NCBI GenBank assembly: GCA_001799635.1
Contig: MGTV01000037.1
Location: 62,001-126,000, forward strand
Length of the DNA: 64,000 nucleotides
Direction of reading: 5' to 3'
Source: Elusimicrobia bacterium GWA2_62_23
Lineage (GTDB): Bacteria > Elusimicrobiota > Elusimicrobia > Elusimicrobiales > UBA9959
The translations under genes were made by a program, and so were the position numbers. The stretch's first letter is position 1. Each line of letters opens with the position of its first letter. Shown here piece by piece: positions 36,889 to 44,207 of this stretch. Below the pieces are notes generated by a model. It saw nothing but the letters and a program-made list of their open reading frames with translations. It was not told the origin of the DNA and ran no database searches.

Positions 36889-37204
36889 TGAGCAGGCGGG
36901 AAAAAGTTCTGCGGCAGCGCGAGTAAACCAGGCCGGCCAGGCCGCGGGCGAGAAAATTATCGCCGGTCGCCCGGCCTCTCACGTTTTTCCAGGGCACCAG
37001 GTGCGGCTCAAGCCGGCCGGCATCGTCGGCCAGCCAGGCACCGCGGGAGGTGGTCCGCAGCACACGGTGCAGCAGCGTCCTGCCCTTGTAGGAATAGACG
37101 GCGCAATCTCCGGGGCTCGGCCGACCGTCGATCACGAAGGCCAGCCCCCCCGGCCTGAAGACCGGGAGCATGCTGGACCCTTCCAGGAGGAAAGCGCGGG
37201 CCAT
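36881..37204 (-). CDS. Small S24/S26-like serine peptidase (Ser-His type)
   Basis: 107 aa. EGSSMLPVFRPGG places a nucleophile-like Ser11 in the SM motif, and GDCAVYSYKGRTLLHRV puts His46 where bacterial signal peptidase I has the catalytic Lys. This resembles SipW-like or ER-type Ser-His enzymes. No clear transmembrane helix is visible, so it may act in the cytosol or at the membrane surface. It starts 2 bp after the precursor stop and overlaps the radical SAM gene. The likely role is leader removal from the peptide (inference). It is distinct from the housekeeping lepB at 2271-3269. Confidence 0.7.
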   Translation of the reverse strand: MARAFLLEGSSMLPVFRPGGLAFVIDGRPSPGDCAVYSYKGRTLLHRVLRTTSRGAWLADDAGRLEPHLVPWKNVRGRATGDNFLARGLAGLVYSRCRRTFSRLLNV

Positions 37205-37206
37205 GA

Positions 37207-37344
37207 TCAGGAGAATTTCCTAAGCGTCTTGCAAGCCAGCTGGCTGATGGGGCCGGTAATACACTTGCCGCAGGCCAGGGCGGCGGTCTCAAAGACCTTC
37301 TCGGTCCTCATCTTCGGTTTTTCATACACTTTTTTCTTCTTCAT
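37207..37344 (-). CDS. Candidate RiPP precursor peptide, 45 aa
   Basis: Small gene with a strong GGAGGG ribosome-binding site just before the ATG. The N-terminal half is a basic leader (MKKKKVYEKPKMRTEKVF) followed by ETAALA. The C-terminal core begins CGKCITGP and has three cysteines (25, 28, 38) and a C-terminal KFS. There is no signal peptide or membrane helix. It lies between PqqD-like (32 bp upstream) and the S26-like gene (2 bp downstream), as expected for a ribosomal peptide with its modifying enzymes. No named RiPP family is recognised. It is hypothetical as a product but well supported as a coding sequence. Confidence 0.75.
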   Translation of the reverse strand: MKKKKVYEKPKMRTEKVFETAALACGKCITGPISQLACKTLRKFS

Positions 37345-37376
37345 TTTTCCCTCCATCGGGCGCGGGGCCGCGGCGG

Positions 37377-37625
37377 CTAGGCCAACAGGCCGGCGCCCTG
37401 CAGTTCACGCACAAAATCGCCGACGTCCGCCAGCGCGGCGGCCTCGCCAACCTCGAACTGCGCCGCCAGTTCCGCTGCTATCTCGGCCTGGCTCCTGTTC
37501 TTTGCCAGGCCCTCCCAGATCACGGCGGCCGGGCCGTTCAGTTCATGCAGGCGGGCTTTGCCCGCGTCCACCACGAATAATTCGCCCGCCACCCGGCGGT
37601 AAGCCAGCCCTTTCTTTATTTTCAT
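37377..37625 (-). CDS. PqqD-family peptide-binding (RRE) protein
   Basis: 82-aa protein of PqqD type (PF05402). In PQQ and many RiPP pathways this domain binds the precursor leader and delivers it to the radical SAM enzyme. The pattern LHELNGPAAVIWEGL is typical of the family's beta-strand to helix junction, and the C-terminal DFVRELQGAGLL matches the last helix. It is a stand-alone protein, not fused to the maturase. The start overlaps the HprK-like stop by 4 bp (ATGA). Confidence 0.88.
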   Translation of the reverse strand: MKIKKGLAYRRVAGELFVVDAGKARLHELNGPAAVIWEGLAKNRSQAEIAAELAAQFEVGEAAALADVGDFVRELQGAGLLA

Positions 37626-38419
37626 CCTATAAGCTCCAGAAAATCCGCGCTATCCTTGGAGAAACCCAGCCTGCGGGCGGGCACCGCCGCCAGCAGCCTG
37701 CCGGCCGCCAGCAGGGCGGCGGCCGAAACTTCCGCCGACCTCGAAAAATTGACCAGGCAGCGCATGACCGTCCTGAACGCTTCCCCCGGGGCACATGGCA
37801 GGACCGAAGTCGCCGCGGCTTTCTTCAGGAGAAAGATCCCTCCGAGGGGCCAGTTGGCCTGCCGGCCGCCCGCGCGCATCTCACCCCAGAAAGGCGAACC
37901 GTAGACCCGCCAGCCGCGCGGCCCGGGCCGCAGCAGGTTGATCTCGTCGCTTATCACCTCGGCTCCGGCCTTAAGGGCGAGCTTTGCCAGCGTGGATTTA
38001 CCCGCGCCGGACTTGCCGGGAAAAACGTAAGCCTTCCCCCCCAGCGCTATCCCGGAGGAATGGAGCATCAAGCCGCCGGACTCGAGCAGGTTCCAGCTTA
38101 TCAAAGAGCGCAAAAAGGCGTCCAGGCACTGCTCGTTGGGAGCCGCGGCGGCTTTTCCCCGCCCTGCCCCGCTGAAGATCTCCGCGTTAAAGTCGCCGCG
38201 CCTCAACTCCAGCCGCCCGGCCGCGCTTTCCACGTAGGGGCGGAACGGCTCGCGCCTGTTCGGCCCCTCCGAGACAGCCAGCTCCAGGCCCCGCCCAGGT
38301 CTCTCAATGAAGGGCGCGTAGCGGCGTCTCAAAATTGTAATGATACCAGCCGAATCTGATTTGAAATCAACTCCAAAGCCGGCAATGGCGACCCCCAGCG
38401 CGCCGCGGCTCACGGCCAT
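37622..38419 (-). CDS. HprK-like kinase of a peptide-modification cassette
   Basis: 265 aa. The C-terminal half has an HPr-kinase/PEPCK-type P-loop FPGKSGAGKS (about residues 133-142), a preceding MLHSSG histidine, and ISDEINLL (about 156-163) as a metal-binding acidic motif. It lacks the HprK signature and N-terminal sensor domain of the true HprK at 12434-13399. Related kinases in lasso-peptide clusters phosphorylate a C-terminal Ser of the precursor (paeninodin system). The candidate precursor here also ends in Ser. The start may be ATG 38419 or GTG 38413; both overlap the pilin-like gene. Confidence 0.75.
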   Translation of the reverse strand: MAVSRGALGVAIAGFGVDFKSDSAGIITILRRRYAPFIERPGRGLELAVSEGPNRREPFRPYVESAAGRLELRRGDFNAEIFSGAGRGKAAAAPNEQCLDAFLRSLISWNLLESGGLMLHSSGIALGGKAYVFPGKSGAGKSTLAKLALKAGAEVISDEINLLRPGPRGWRVYGSPFWGEMRAGGRQANWPLGGIFLLKKAAATSVLPCAPGEAFRTVMRCLVNFSRSAEVSAAALLAAGRLLAAVPARRLGFSKDSADFLELIG

Positions 38420-40173
38420 GCCGCCGCATTGGGAGCCTGCTCTTCCCATGACTCCTTGATCAATACCACGTTCAGCGTAGGCAGCTTCAGTTTGGCGTCA
38501 TAGAACACCATGGTGTTGCCTGCCCCGGAAACGTCCCCTTCCACCCACATGGCCCCGTAGACATCCGAGTCTCCGGTACGGTTAAAATCTCCCCCCACGT
38601 ACAGGAAGCCGTAAACTCCCAGGTCCGCCCCCAGCGGCCCGCCTTCGCAGGTCATGCCGCATGAGCCGAAAGTGTAGGTGGCGGCGTTACTGTGCAAACC
38701 CGTGTCCCCGGGATACTGATTAGTAGAAGAAGTATCTATTTTGCGGTATTCCTTCCAGGCGGCCGCCGGTACCGCCACGGGTCCGCCGGGGCTGAAATTG
38801 TCGCCGCCGGAGACACCCAGGTTGCCCCTGACTATAACAGTACCGCGCAGGCCGTTTTGGCCGGCCCAGTTAACATTATTGTCCCAATACCAGGTCAGGT
38901 CCTTATTGCGCAGCGTGGAATAATTGTAGATGTTATTAACGGAGCAATTGGTGCAGCCCGAGCCGCCGTAAGAGCAGGTGACCGGCCCGCCGTAATAGGC
39001 GGAGCTGCAGCAGTTCATGCCGCCAATGGTAGTGGTGGAAAGGCTGTTGGCGCAGACGCAGCTGCCGCCGCCGCCGTCGCTGTCGGAACAGCCGTTACCG
39101 GTAGTAATATAGGTAAAATCGCAGGGGCTGCCGGCGTCCGAACAACCGGAGCCGGTGCAGCGCTTGCTGCAAACGCAATTGGCGCCGGCGCCGTCGCTGT
39201 CCGTGCACCCGGCGCCGGTGCACAGTTTGCCGTAGCTGGTGCCGCTGCAGCTGCAGCTGGCGCCGGAATCCACGCAGGCGTAGCCGGCGCAGACATTATT
39301 GTCGCAGGAGCAGTTGGCCCCCGGGTCCGTGCAGGCGCTGCCCACCGCGTACTTGGTGCGGGTGCAGTCCGCGCCGGGGTCGGCGCAGGCGGAGCCTGCG
39401 CAGGGCGTATAGACCACGGTATAACTGTCCACCGCCACATCGTCGCAGTTCAGCGTGCCGGTGGCCGCGGCGGAGGCTTTCATGGTGGCAAAATCGAATT
39501 GCGGCAGCTCCGGCACGTCATAGTCGGACCACCACTCCACGCCGTCCGTATTGGACGGATTGAGGTCGCCGGTGGGGTCGAAAGGCCGGACTACCTGCTT
39601 GGAGAGCTTCCTGGGAAAACCGTTGGTGAGGCCGCCGCCCGACACGGTGATGTCCCCCATGGCCAGCACCGGCCCCCAATGCACCACCGAGGCCCCGGTG
39701 GCGCTCATGTTGGAACCGGTGATAATGGCCCCAAGCACGCTGGTATTGGTGTAAACGGCCTTGATAGAACGGGTCTCGGCGTTATTGGCGTTGCGCCCCT
39801 CGCCTATTATCGTGAGCTGGTCGGAGACGGGCCCGGAGCAGATATAGATCCGGTAGGAGCCGCCGGTCACATCGCGGTAGGTAACGTCAAAGTTGTAGCC
39901 CGGGATAGAACCGCCGGCCGCTATCAAGCCGTAGGTGGCGGTGGAACTTTTCACCTTCCAGTAGCCGCGGTCCACCGCGGTTTCCGCCAGGTTGAAGGCG
40001 GAACTGGAGGCCTGGTCCTTGGTAGAGATCTTGGTATCTTCCTGCACCCACTTGACCATTACCGGCACCACTATCATCAGGAACAGCATTATGACCAGGA
40101 CCGCGGGCAGGAGGAACCCCCGGCGTCGGCAGACCGGGAATATCCGGGCGGAAAAAATATTTTTAAAGTTCAT
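38410..40173 (-). CDS. PilX-like pilus protein with Cys-rich repeat region
   Basis: 587 aa. An N-terminal hydrophobic helix after RRRGFLLPAVLVIMLFLMIV is like type IV pilus PilX or GspK proteins, followed by FNLAETAVDRGYW, typical of that group. In the middle (about residues 240-415) are 26 cysteines, many in CxDxGAxCxC-like units (CADPGADC, CTDPGANCSC, CVDSGASCSC). The C-terminal part is beta-rich. No strict G|xxxxE prepilin site is seen. It is the third gene of a pseudopilin operon, 16 bp after the PilW-like gene, and it overlaps the HprK-like gene. The Cys-rich insert could be a disulphide-bonded adhesive tip or a metal site (inference). Confidence 0.72.
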   Translation of the reverse strand: MNFKNIFSARIFPVCRRRGFLLPAVLVIMLFLMIVVPVMVKWVQEDTKISTKDQASSSAFNLAETAVDRGYWKVKSSTATYGLIAAGGSIPGYNFDVTYRDVTGGSYRIYICSGPVSDQLTIIGEGRNANNAETRSIKAVYTNTSVLGAIITGSNMSATGASVVHWGPVLAMGDITVSGGGLTNGFPRKLSKQVVRPFDPTGDLNPSNTDGVEWWSDYDVPELPQFDFATMKASAAATGTLNCDDVAVDSYTVVYTPCAGSACADPGADCTRTKYAVGSACTDPGANCSCDNNVCAGYACVDSGASCSCSGTSYGKLCTGAGCTDSDGAGANCVCSKRCTGSGCSDAGSPCDFTYITTGNGCSDSDGGGGSCVCANSLSTTTIGGMNCCSSAYYGGPVTCSYGGSGCTNCSVNNIYNYSTLRNKDLTWYWDNNVNWAGQNGLRGTVIVRGNLGVSGGDNFSPGGPVAVPAAAWKEYRKIDTSSTNQYPGDTGLHSNAATYTFGSCGMTCEGGPLGADLGVYGFLYVGGDFNRTGDSDVYGAMWVEGDVSGAGNTMVFYDAKLKLPTLNVVLIKESWEEQAPNAAAWP

Positions 40174-40189
40174 ATCTGTACCCGTTCGG

Positions 40190-40693
40190 CTACTCGTTCA
40201 TTATCCGGACCTTTTCGGAGGCCATGTGCAGGGCCTTCTTCCTGCCTTCGAAGATCTCTTTTTCCATGGTAAGCGACACCGAGATTATGCCCATGTCGTC
40301 GGACCGCGGGAACGTGAACGCCAGGTACTTAAGGTTCCGGGAAAGCGGCCGTTTGCTGGTACCGAAAACCTGGTAAAGCGTGGTGCCTTCCTGCTGGAAC
40401 ACCATGAGCGTTCCTTGCTGTTTGGTGAAAGAGATCTTGGAATAGAACGGCTGGCTGTTGCTGGCCCGGCTCAGAGTAACGCTTTCGGAAGTGGCCTGGC
40501 GGAGGTTGCGCGTTATGACGTACATTACCGAACGCGCCTCCTGCTGCAGCTCCACCCGGGTGCGGTTGAGGATGAACTGACGGTTAGCCTGCAGCATCAG
40601 GGGGGCCGCCACCGTGAACAGCGTGGAGACTATGCCCACCACCATGAGCATCTCCAGCAGGGTCACGCCCGGACGGAGGTTCCTGCCTACCAT
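40190..40693 (-). CDS. Type IV prepilin-like protein (PilW/GspJ type)
   Basis: 167 aa with the prepilin cleavage/methylation motif PGVTLLEMLMVVGIV, where cleavage follows Gly and Glu5 of the mature protein is present. A hydrophobic helix follows, then a domain with VELQQEARSVMYVITRNLRQATS, common in minor pseudopilins. It overlaps the preceding large prepilin-like gene by 7 bp. It is expected in the inner membrane and pilus base or tip complex. Specificity is unknown, and no assembly ATPase or peptidase is in this window. Confidence 0.82.
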   Translation of the reverse strand: MVGRNLRPGVTLLEMLMVVGIVSTLFTVAAPLMLQANRQFILNRTRVELQQEARSVMYVITRNLRQATSESVTLSRASNSQPFYSKISFTKQQGTLMVFQQEGTTLYQVFGTSKRPLSRNLKYLAFTFPRSDDMGIISVSLTMEKEIFEGRKKALHMASEKVRIMNE

Positions 40694-43269
40694 AAGAAAT
40701 CCACCCCCGAAGTGGTCTGCCCCGGAGTGACCAGAACGTTAGCTGTAGTAGTGGAGACTATACTGACCGCCATCCCGGACGGGGTCGGATAGTACGCATA
40801 GACCTTGTACGGGGTAGTGGTGCTGCCGCGGACCTCGGCCAGGTAGGTGCCGTCCTCCAGGCTCGAGACCAGGTAGTATGGCGTGCCGGTCAGCGTGGCG
40901 ACGCTGAGATCGGGCGGAGCCGGCGGGGTGCCGGTCAGCGTGGCGGTGGTCACCACTATAAGGACCCCGGTCCTGATAGGCTGGCCGCCGGACCTCACTG
41001 CCCCGGTAACGTACCCCATGGCTCCGGAAATGGTAAAGGTATCCGAGAAAATAGTGACCCCGGAGGTATCCACCGTCTCCATCACGATGTCGGGAGTGGC
41101 CAGCTCATGGGAGCCGACCGCCGGCTGCACATAGTAGAGGCCGGTGCTGACGTTGACCGAGGTGAAGCGCCCGTCCAAGCCGCTTACCTGCTGGTCCCTC
41201 GCGATGCCGTTGCCGTCGATTATGGCAACCGCAATTCCCGGCAGAGGGTTGATGCCGTCACGCGTGATGAAACCGCTCAGGCGGCCGCCCTGGTACAGCG
41301 TAAAATCCACACCGGAATGTATCTCCCCGGCTTCTATCTGTATGGAGTTAGAGGATTGCGTAACGTACAGGGCCGTTCCCCCCACCGCCGGGTTGGCCGT
41401 TATGTCCACGATGCCCGGCATGACCCGCAGAGTATAACGGCCGTTGGAGGTGCTGGCCGTGGTGGGCGAACCCATGGCTCCCGGTGTTACCACAATAGCC
41501 GGGCTTATGGGAGAGTTCGCGGCGCTGAGTATGCGCCCGGTGATGAGCCCCTCGGTTATCGCCTCGTCCAGAAAAGTGTCCTGGCCCGGGAACGTGTGAA
41601 CGGACCCGGCCGACGCTATGACCACGCTGGATTGCTCCAGGCTGTAGGCGCCGCTGCTCAGCAGCACGCGCCAGGTCCCGGTGGCCACGTCCACCAAGCG
41701 GAAATAAGCCGAGGGAGTGGCGCCGGCCGCGACCGCCAGCGCCGAGCCCGAAAGCCCGTCATCGGCGGTAACCACGGCGCCCACCGCGGGAGTTGCCGCC
41801 AACACGGTCCGTGCCGGGGTGCCGGTGCAGCCGGGAGCGAAGGGGATGGGCTGGTAACCGACTATGTCGACATTGTTGTTGTTGGCGTCGTAACCGGGAC
41901 CGTAGGAAGCGTCCACCCCGGCGGTGCTGGCCTTGCGGACATACGCCTCGTTGCGCTGGAGGCCTACGCCCTGATCATAGCCGTCGGTCTCGAAGAACGG
42001 CGCGGACTTGCTCTCGCTGTTCCTGTCCCAACCCACCTGGTCCATGACCTTTCCGTCGTCGACGCGGTACAGCTCGACGGCGCCGGCGCCTTCCCCGCCG
42101 CCGTCCTCGAAGACCGGGACGATGTTCTGGTCGATGGCGAAATGCGGAAAACTTGCCACCGGGTTGCCGGCGCTCCAAACAGCGTCGGCCTCCACCTCGC
42201 CGCCGCCGGCACGTATAGTGCCGGTGTTGGCGAACACATAGAAGCCGCCCGGGGATATATCATCGTTGATATAGTCTATGGAGATGACGTTCTTGGAGGG
42301 ATCGCCGACCCGCTGGAATTTGAGCCCTATCTCTCCGTTGACCGTCCAGGTATAGGTGGTAGGATTGAACACCTCCACATATTCCTGATCATACCCGGAA
42401 GAACTCACGGTGCTGCCGACTATCTGGCTGATGACAAGGTGGTCCGCTATCCAGACATAGCCGTCTATGGTGCCGGTAGCCATGCGGACCAGGTCAAAGG
42501 TCTGCGTCTGGGTCTGATTGGCGCCTATATAGACCGACCGGGTCTGCGGGAAATAATTTTCCGCGGTGGCCGACAGGGTATAGCCCCCGGGAGAGGCGTA
42601 AAAATTATATTGGCCGGTGATGTCGGCCGTGTCCCGCCAGCCGGAATTCTCGACCACGCTCACCAGGGCGCCGTTTATCGGGGCCAGGCCGTTGGAATCG
42701 CGGACGTAGCCGTTGAAGGCGGAGTTGGACATGACCGTATCGGGATTGGACATGATATTGCGCAGGGAGAGTTTGCGCTTAACTCCGCCCTGCTCCCAGA
42801 CCACGTGCACGGTTATAAGCTTCATGCCGGTGTCGGGAATATTCGGAGCCAGCAGGGTTATGCCGCCGGAATCTTCCCGCGCCACCTGCACATAAGTGTA
42901 ACGGGTATAGACGACCCCGGCTTCCTTTACGCTTTCCGGGGGGAAATACCCGGTGTCGTAGTCCAGCGTCTCCGGCGTGAAGTCCACGGAGTTGTGGGCA
43001 GGGTCGGAAGTTACCAACACCTGGTAGTAGACCTTCTGCTTGAGGATCTGCATCTTCTCCTGCGCCAGGTTGGAGGCCAGGGTGCGGTTCTTAGAGGCCT
43101 GTATCGCCTTCTGGATATAACTGAAAGAACCGGCCAGACCGGCTATGGCTATGGTCAGGATGGACACCGCTATCATCAGCTCTATGAGCGTAACGCCGCG
43201 GCGCAAAAATCCGGCGGGACAGGGGGCCCGGCGTTCTTTGGGAGGCAGCTGGATTTTTTCCGGCGTCAT
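40687..43269 (-). CDS. Large prepilin-like protein (PilV type) with LTD and carboxypeptidase-regulatory-like domains
   Basis: 860 aa if translation begins at the second ATG (43269); 862 from 43275. Prepilin motif RRGVTLIELMIAV lies at about residues 26-38, unusually far in but with the correct Gly-Val junction and Glu5. After the pilin-like helix come a carboxypeptidase-regulatory-like domain (about 185-265), a lamin-tail-like domain (about 270-430; QEYVEVFNP, DQVGWDRN) and further regulatory-like beta modules (about 570-860). This C-terminal size far exceeds normal minor pilins of about 150-250 aa. It may present a surface or adhesive domain at the pilus tip. The second ATG is exactly six bases after a TATACT. 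Confidence 0.72.
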   Translation of the reverse strand: MTPEKIQLPPKERRAPCPAGFLRRGVTLIELMIAVSILTIAIAGLAGSFSYIQKAIQASKNRTLASNLAQEKMQILKQKVYYQVLVTSDPAHNSVDFTPETLDYDTGYFPPESVKEAGVVYTRYTYVQVAREDSGGITLLAPNIPDTGMKLITVHVVWEQGGVKRKLSLRNIMSNPDTVMSNSAFNGYVRDSNGLAPINGALVSVVENSGWRDTADITGQYNFYASPGGYTLSATAENYFPQTRSVYIGANQTQTQTFDLVRMATGTIDGYVWIADHLVISQIVGSTVSSSGYDQEYVEVFNPTTYTWTVNGEIGLKFQRVGDPSKNVISIDYINDDISPGGFYVFANTGTIRAGGGEVEADAVWSAGNPVASFPHFAIDQNIVPVFEDGGGEGAGAVELYRVDDGKVMDQVGWDRNSESKSAPFFETDGYDQGVGLQRNEAYVRKASTAGVDASYGPGYDANNNNVDIVGYQPIPFAPGCTGTPARTVLAATPAVGAVVTADDGLSGSALAVAAGATPSAYFRLVDVATGTWRVLLSSGAYSLEQSSVVIASAGSVHTFPGQDTFLDEAITEGLITGRILSAANSPISPAIVVTPGAMGSPTTASTSNGRYTLRVMPGIVDITANPAVGGTALYVTQSSNSIQIEAGEIHSGVDFTLYQGGRLSGFITRDGINPLPGIAVAIIDGNGIARDQQVSGLDGRFTSVNVSTGLYYVQPAVGSHELATPDIVMETVDTSGVTIFSDTFTISGAMGYVTGAVRSGGQPIRTGVLIVVTTATLTGTPPAPPDLSVATLTGTPYYLVSSLEDGTYLAEVRGSTTTPYKVYAYYPTPSGMAVSIVSTTTANVLVTPGQTTSGVDFLW

Positions 43270-43275
43270 ACTCAT

Positions 43276-43307
43276 AGTATACAGGAACCGTGCGACAAAA
43301 ATGTCAA
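43276..43307 (-). promoter_or_regulatory. Promoter of the pilin operon, -10 next to the start codons
   Basis: On the minus strand TATACT (43276-43281) directly adjoins ATGAGTATG. The second ATG (43269) follows after six bases, so the transcript would begin at it. TTGACA lies at 43302-43307 with a long 20-bp spacer. Confidence 0.5.
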
Positions 43308-43339
43308 AAAAAGGTCAAATCTTGCGCAAACCGCGCGGC

Positions 43340-43360
43340 CGCGGAGGCTGGGCCTCCGCG
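43340..43360. terminator. GC-rich hairpin after the basic-repeat protein gene
   Basis: CGCGGAGGC/GCCTCCGCG forms a 9-bp stem with a 3-nt loop, 16 bp after the stop at 43376 on the minus strand. The nearest T-run is about 25 bases further on, so it is not a clear intrinsic terminator. Confidence 0.35.
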
Positions 43361-43375
43361 ACCTGGCGGTCCTGG

Positions 43376-44170
43376 TTACGGATAGGACCCGGCGTCCTCT
43401 TCGGCGGCGGCTTCTTTGCCCGTGGGCTTGGCACCGGCGGGTTCTTCGGCCGGGGCAGCGGGCGCTTCGGCCGCAGGGGGAGCCTTCCTTTTCAGGCGGC
43501 GCTTCTTGGGCATGGCCTGGGCGCCGGGCTCCTGGTCCACCATTACCTGCCCCGCTTCTTCCTCCGCGGGTACGGCGGCTTTATCGGCGGGAGCGGCGCC
43601 GGCCGGCACCCCGCGGACGGCGTTGGGGGCTTTCCTCTTCAGGCGGCGCTTCTTCTTAAGAACGGGCTTGGCCGCGCCCTCGTCCGCAGGCTGGGCCTCT
43701 TCCAGGGCGGGCGCTTCCGGCTTGGGCGCAGGCTTGCGGCTTTCCGCCACCATCGCGTCGAATTCCTGGCGCTGTTCGTCGTCGAGGTACTCGCGCACGG
43801 TGTCGGGCAGCTCGCGGTGGATCTTCTGCATGGCGTGGCGGGCGTCGTTCATCTTATAGCGCCACTTCCGCTCCTCCACGGAGCTTTTCTCATATTCCTT
43901 CATCAGCTTGTCGAACTCGGCGGTTTTCTTGTTCACGGCGGAGGTTATGCGCTCCTCCTGCTTGGAACTGAGCCGCAGCGCTGAAGAGGTCTCGGCTATT
44001 ACCCGGTTGGCATCGGGGCGCTGCACCGGCTCCAGGGACTCCGCGGCTTCCGCCTTGGCCTCCATTTTGGCGTCGCTCAGCCCCGGCAGGCTGTCCAGGT
44101 CGGGCCGGCCGCCCTGGGCCGCCGCCGGCGCGGCAGCCAGCGCGAGCGTAAGAATGAACAGTTTTTTCAT
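43376..44170 (-). CDS. Exported protein with helical domain and basic KRRLKRKAP repeats
   Basis: 264 aa, start 44170 chosen because GGAGGAA lies just upstream and MKKLFILTLALAAAPAAAQ is then a clean signal peptide (a frame start at 44182 would begin inside that site). A helical segment (about 60-150) resembles LTXXQ/Spy-like periplasmic proteins. The C-terminal about 110 residues are Ala/Pro/Glu-rich with two copies of KKRRLKRKAP separated by an acidic spacer. No enzyme motif is seen. It is downstream of the glycosyltransferase and perhaps cotranscribed with it. Role unknown; binding to anionic polymers is possible. Confidence 0.6.
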   Translation of the reverse strand: MKKLFILTLALAAAPAAAQGGRPDLDSLPGLSDAKMEAKAEAAESLEPVQRPDANRVIAETSSALRLSSKQEERITSAVNKKTAEFDKLMKEYEKSSVEERKWRYKMNDARHAMQKIHRELPDTVREYLDDEQRQEFDAMVAESRKPAPKPEAPALEEAQPADEGAAKPVLKKKRRLKRKAPNAVRGVPAGAAPADKAAVPAEEEAGQVMVDQEPGAQAMPKKRRLKRKAPPAAEAPAAPAEEPAGAKPTGKEAAAEEDAGSYP

Positions 44171-44207
44171 CGGTTCCTCCAATAGACTAGGCTCTTTTCC
44201 ACTCCCT

